Below are positions 7,059 through 9,089 of a stretch of DNA of 9,089 nucleotides, piece by piece. This DNA is from Fidelibacterota bacterium. GTDB taxonomy: Bacteria > Marinisomatota > Marinisomatia > SCGC-AAA003-L08 > GCA-002719095. Position numbers and translations under genes: made by a program. The DNA lies in NCBI GenBank assembly GCA_002705575.1, contig PAHI01000057.1:1-9089 (forward strand), read 5' to 3'. The number at the start of each line of letters is the position of its first letter. Position 1 is the first letter of the stretch. The notes beneath the pieces are model-generated. The model had not been told where the DNA came from, made no database searches, and saw only the letters and a program-made list of their open reading frames with translations.

Positions 7059-7574
7059 ATGAGAATAGCATATAAAAAAACTGACTTATACACACTGACT
7101 TCAAAAAAATCAAGAACAAACAAAGTTATATATGATGACTCTATCCAAAGCTTAAAATTTAATGTTCTAAATGATAAACATGTCGAGGAAAAGCTTAGCT
7201 TTAGTAAATTTATTGTTAGTGCTGATACTGTAGAAACCTATTTTGACAGAGACTACAAAACAGATATGACTAAAAGCCCAGACCATTTTATATTTTTAAG
7301 CGCATTGGTTAATCTACAGAAAATGATTTACCTTCTTATGTGCGAGAGGTTTAATGTTCCTTACAAAAAAAATGGTAAAGAAAGATTCAAGATTTGGCCT
7401 ATCAATGTTGATGTGAAGATGAATGGAATGATTAGAAGAAAAAAAAATTTGATGCAAGATTTTAAAATTAATGCAATTGAAAAAATAAGCAATACAAAAT
7501 ACCATATATCTGGAGAATCATCTTCTGATAGCACAGTTTACATCAAAGGCACTGCTTTGGTGTACCTTATTTGA
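7059..7574 (+). CDS. unrecognised protein, possibly hotdog-fold
   Basis: A 171-residue protein I cannot assign to a family. It has no signal peptide or membrane helix and is lysine-rich (basic). A long amphipathic, hydrophobic helix (SPDHFIFLSALVNLQKMIYLLM, 73-94) follows a charged strand-like N-terminal part. After it come predicted strands at about 113-121, 132-143, 146-152 and 158-170. One central helix followed by long antiparallel strands is the plan of hotdog-fold thioesterases and dehydratases, and H76 lies at the helix start, but this is only a shape argument. A weak AGG lies 7 nt before the ATG. It is the last gene of the regulator-methyltransferase operon, 3 nt after the methyltransferase stop. 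If it is a hotdog enzyme, it could act on an acyl substrate related to the one methylated by its neighbour. Confidence 0.75.
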   Translation: MRIAYKKTDLYTLTSKKSRTNKVIYDDSIQSLKFNVLNDKHVEEKLSFSKFIVSADTVETYFDRDYKTDMTKSPDHFIFLSALVNLQKMIYLLMCERFNVPYKKNGKERFKIWPINVDVKMNGMIRRKKNLMQDFKINAIEKISNTKYHISGESSSDSTVYIKGTALVYLI

Positions 7575-7611
7575 TTAGCAATTATTTTAAATCTTTAGAC
7601 CAACCTCAGAT

Positions 7612-7722
7612 TATACTTATAAAATAATATACAATACTATGCAGCATTGCTTTGCCGGGTAATTTATTAAGTATATTTATGCAAAAATATATATACTTAA
7701 ATCTAATTTTAAAATATACTTA
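7612..7722. repeat. four copies of TATACTTA (three direct, one inverted)
   Basis: TATACTTA occurs at 7612-7619, 7692-7699 and 7715-7722, and inverted (TAAGTATA) at 7668-7675. The copies at 7691 and 7714 share the longer ATATACTTA and are 23 bp apart, near two helical turns. All lie upstream of the -10 boxes of the cyclase-like gene, as activator or repressor sites would. A chosen 8-mer of this composition would be expected well under once in this interval. Confidence 0.45.
7667..7700. repeat. 10-bp perfect inverted repeat, 14-nt loop
   Basis: TTAAGTATAT (7667-7676) and ATATACTTAA (7691-7700) are exact inverse copies. As DNA it may be a paired regulator site built from two TATACTTA boxes. As RNA it would be a weak AT-only hairpin without a following T-tract, so a terminator role for the upstream operon is less likely. 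Confidence 0.45.
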
Positions 7723-7746
7723 CAATAATTAGTTAAAGTTTTACTT

Positions 7747-7757
7747 TATAATATAAT
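7747..7757 (+). promoter_or_regulatory. tandem overlapping -10 boxes for the cyclase-like gene
   Basis: TATAAT occurs at 7747-7752 and again at 7752-7757. No good TTGACA match lies 16-18 bp upstream, so the promoter may depend on a factor bound at the TATACTTA boxes immediately before it. A start near 7760-7765 would give a leader of about 100 nt that contains the 7-codon ORF. Confidence 0.4.
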
Positions 7758-7799
7758 AATGATAAAAAATCAAGTGATTTTAATTAAGCAAGGTTTTAC

Positions 7800-7823
7800 A
7801 TGGCAAAACTAAACGTTTGGTAA
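7800..7823 (+). CDS. 7-codon ORF (MAKLNVW), candidate leader peptide
   Basis: ATG at 7800, stop TAA at 7821-7823, encoding MAKLNVW. AAGG at 7790-7793 lies 6 nt before the ATG, ideal spacing, whereas the downstream cyclase-like gene has no SD. The start codon lies in the loop of a possible small hairpin (GTTTT 7793-7797 with AAAAC 7805-7809). A competing pairing (AAAC 7806-7809 with GTTT 7815-7818) overlaps it. Translation here could influence expression of the gene 41 nt downstream. Such short ORFs arise often by chance, so the SD and position are the only support. Confidence 0.3.
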   Translation: MAKLNVW

Positions 7824-7864
7824 GCATGAATGTTTGATTAAATTATTTGAAATATTTTATCATT

Positions 7865-9089
7865 ATGAAAGACTATATATCGGAAATCGGAAAATTTTAC
7901 GAGAACAAAACTAACATAAGCCTTTACAATGAATGGCTTTTTTACAACTCATCGTTGTACATGAGGTATTTTTCTTTAATTGCACTTTCTGTAACATCAT
8001 TGCTAGTTCCTTTTGATTTCATTCTTTATGAATCTCCTTTTATTTATTCTTCGGCAAGAGTTATGCTAATGTCTACTTACATATTTATGCTAGTTCTTAT
8101 TTTTAAATATTATACTGATAAACACTATGTTTATACTTTTAATTTTTTTATTCTAATTCCATCTTTAAGCTATAACGTTGCGTATACATATTTTTTATAT
8201 CAAGCTGATCATTTTCAGCCATATTACAAGATACTTCTTTTGGCTACGTTTCTAGTTACACTTATATCTACTTTGTTTATATATAAGTTTTGGAAAGAAC
8301 AATATGCTTTAACATTTCTTTCTATTCTAGCCTTATTTATTCTTAGCATTTACAAGCCCGATATATCAAAAGATATAATAAGGTTGATTTTTTTTCACAT
8401 TATATCTTTTGTAACATGTATGTACTTTCGACATCAATTTGTAAGCTCTTTAAGTAATCGTTATCGTTATATGTCGTCTCTTCTTCCTTATAAATACGCT
8501 AAGACTGTCTCTGTTTCAGAAAACAAGATATCAATTGAAGAGCTATTTCCAACAAAAGAATATTATAGTGTGTGCCTATGTTCAGACTGGAGAAATTATC
8601 AAAGAATAACAACTGAAAGTGAGCACAAAGATGTCCAAGATATGCTAGAGGGTTTCTACGAGGTTATTTATTCTGAGCTTAGTAAATTAAAGATAGATGG
8701 ACAATATTATGCAGATTGGACAGCTGATGAGCTTTTTATTATTTTTTACGGGAATGATAAGCAAAAGGATGAAATTAGTAAAGAAGCACTACGGTTTTGT
8801 CATAACCTAGCTACAAATTTATATATAGAAATATCAAATCATATAAGCAGAAATATCAAATACGATATAGGAATTGCAAGTGGTTACGGATTAATAGGCC
8901 TTCAAGGCCCAGGCAAGTTTAAGAAAACAACAATTACTGGAGATGTGGCAGGCTATGCGAAAAGATTTGAAACTCAAGCTAAAAATATAAGAAAAACTCA
9001 AGGAAAGCATTTATTTCCTATTGTAGTTATGGATCAGTATTTAAAGAAGTTAGCTCTAAAAGGTAATCTTTTTAAAACTCAAAAATTTA
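7865..9089 (+). CDS. membrane-anchored class III nucleotidyl cyclase-like protein (partial, runs off right edge)
   Basis: 408 codons are present with no stop before the edge. The N-terminal half has about six membrane segments (near 34-55, 64-82, 91-112, 121-141, 147-163 and 172-188), followed by a cytosolic linker and a class III adenylate/guanylate cyclase domain from about 232. Metal-binding aspartates correspond to D241 (VCLCSDWRNY) and D288 (ADWTADELFIIF). GIASGYGLIGLQGPG (336-350) matches the central GIxxG glycine block, and ITGDVAGYAKRFE (357-369) matches the GDTVNLAARLE segment. In the latter the arginine is kept (R367) but the ribose-orienting asparagine is G363. The base-selecting lysine (glutamate in guanylate cyclases) aligns with D284. 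The six-TM plan recalls mycobacterial Rv1625c. It could make a cyclic nucleotide, use an altered substrate, or be a non-catalytic sensor. The start is the first ATG after an in-frame TGA at 7835; it has no SD. Transcription is probably from the TATAAT boxes upstream. Confidence 0.8.
   Translation, partial: MKDYISEIGKFYENKTNISLYNEWLFYNSSLYMRYFSLIALSVTSLLVPFDFILYESPFIYSSARVMLMSTYIFMLVLIFKYYTDKHYVYTFNFFILIPSLSYNVAYTYFLYQADHFQPYYKILLLATFLVTLISTLFIYKFWKEQYALTFLSILALFILSIYKPDISKDIIRLIFFHIISFVTCMYFRHQFVSSLSNRYRYMSSLLPYKYAKTVSVSENKISIEELFPTKEYYSVCLCSDWRNYQRITTESEHKDVQDMLEGFYEVIYSELSKLKIDGQYYADWTADELFIIFYGNDKQKDEISKEALRFCHNLATNLYIEISNHISRNIKYDIGIASGYGLIGLQGPGKFKKTTITGDVAGYAKRFETQAKNIRKTQGKHLFPIVVMDQYLKKLALKGNLFKTQKF

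Larger units (their letters stand above)
7575..7864. other. 290-bp intergenic control region before the cyclase-like gene
   Basis: No conventional gene is visible on either strand. The stretch holds repeated TATACTTA boxes, a 10-bp inverted repeat, a GC-rich island (about 7641-7659), tandem TATAAT boxes and a 7-codon ORF with SD, each discussed separately. No GC-rich hairpin with a T-tract that would clearly terminate the upstream operon is seen, so some read-through into the downstream gene is possible. Confidence 0.7.

Noticed and set aside
7314..7505. 63-codon minus-strand open frame inside the third gene of the rightward operon
   Set aside because: Antisense to a gene that fits its operon by spacing. 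The translation is low-complexity, with no motif.
7759..7812. 17-codon ORF (MIKNQVILIKQGFTWQN) overlapping the 7-codon ORF
   Set aside because: No SD, and it starts about where transcription is predicted to begin. The 7-codon frame has better initiation signals, though leaderless use cannot be excluded.
7865..9089. Pycsar anti-phage system (cyclase plus effector)
   Set aside because: Pycsar cyclases are usually soluble and paired with an adjacent effector. This protein is membrane-anchored, and its downstream neighbour is outside the window, so nothing supports it yet.
1..9089. tRNA, rRNA, CRISPR array, insertion sequence or att site
   Set aside because: No cloverleaf-like sequence, regularly spaced repeats, transposase or terminal repeats were found on reading both strands.

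Overview
An AT-rich (roughly 30% GC) bacterial chromosomal segment holding one complete leftward gene block, one complete short rightward operon, and the start of a further rightward gene that runs off the right edge. The LeuRS sequence (a GHWYNYGPADT block after the HIGH-type motif, and no leucine-specific insertion before KMSKS) resembles enzymes of the FCB side of bacteria (Marinimicrobia, Ignavibacteria or Calditrichota type) rather than gammaproteobacteria. That placement is my recollection of family sequences, not a search, and is tentative. Most starts here lack a clear Shine-Dalgarno sequence; the M3 peptidase and a 7-codon ORF before the last gene are the exceptions.

Leftward block (6122 to 82): a QueC-type ATP-dependent ligase/synthase with a GTG start, leucyl-tRNA synthetase (leuS), a cytosolic M3 zinc oligopeptidase, and a six-helix membrane protein that looks DUF998-like. 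Gaps are 15 nt, 9 nt and a 4-nt ATGA overlap, so they are probably one transcript. The QueC-type protein keeps the ATP loop and most QueC motifs but lacks all four cysteines that normally bind zinc.

Divergent region (6123-6252): very AT-rich, with a leftward -10 box for the queC-leuS block, a 14-bp direct repeat, and five TAAATA/TATTTA half-sites. Three of these lie between the -35 and -10 of a good rightward promoter, and two of the three form a 12-bp perfect palindrome. The predicted rightward start site falls almost on the ATG.

Rightward operon (6253-7574): a 63-residue ribbon-helix-helix (Arc/CopG-like) DNA-binding protein, an ICMT/PEMT-superfamily integral-membrane methyltransferase, and an unrecognised 171-residue protein, possibly hotdog-fold. 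Gaps are 2 and 3 nt. The simplest reading is a small autoregulated cassette for a membrane-linked methylation, with unknown substrate.

Region 7575-7864 has no conventional gene. It carries four copies of an 8-mer (TATACTTA, one inverted and forming a 10-bp inverted repeat with another), a GC-rich 20-bp island, tandem TATAAT boxes, and a 7-codon ORF with a well-placed SD. It leads into a gene (7865 to the right edge) for a six-TM protein with a divergent class III nucleotidyl cyclase domain. The two metal aspartates and the transition-state arginine are kept, but the transition-state asparagine and the base-selecting lysine/glutamate are changed. This regulated cyclase-like gene, the zinc-less QueC homologue and the three-gene methyltransferase cassette are the most interesting parts of the window.
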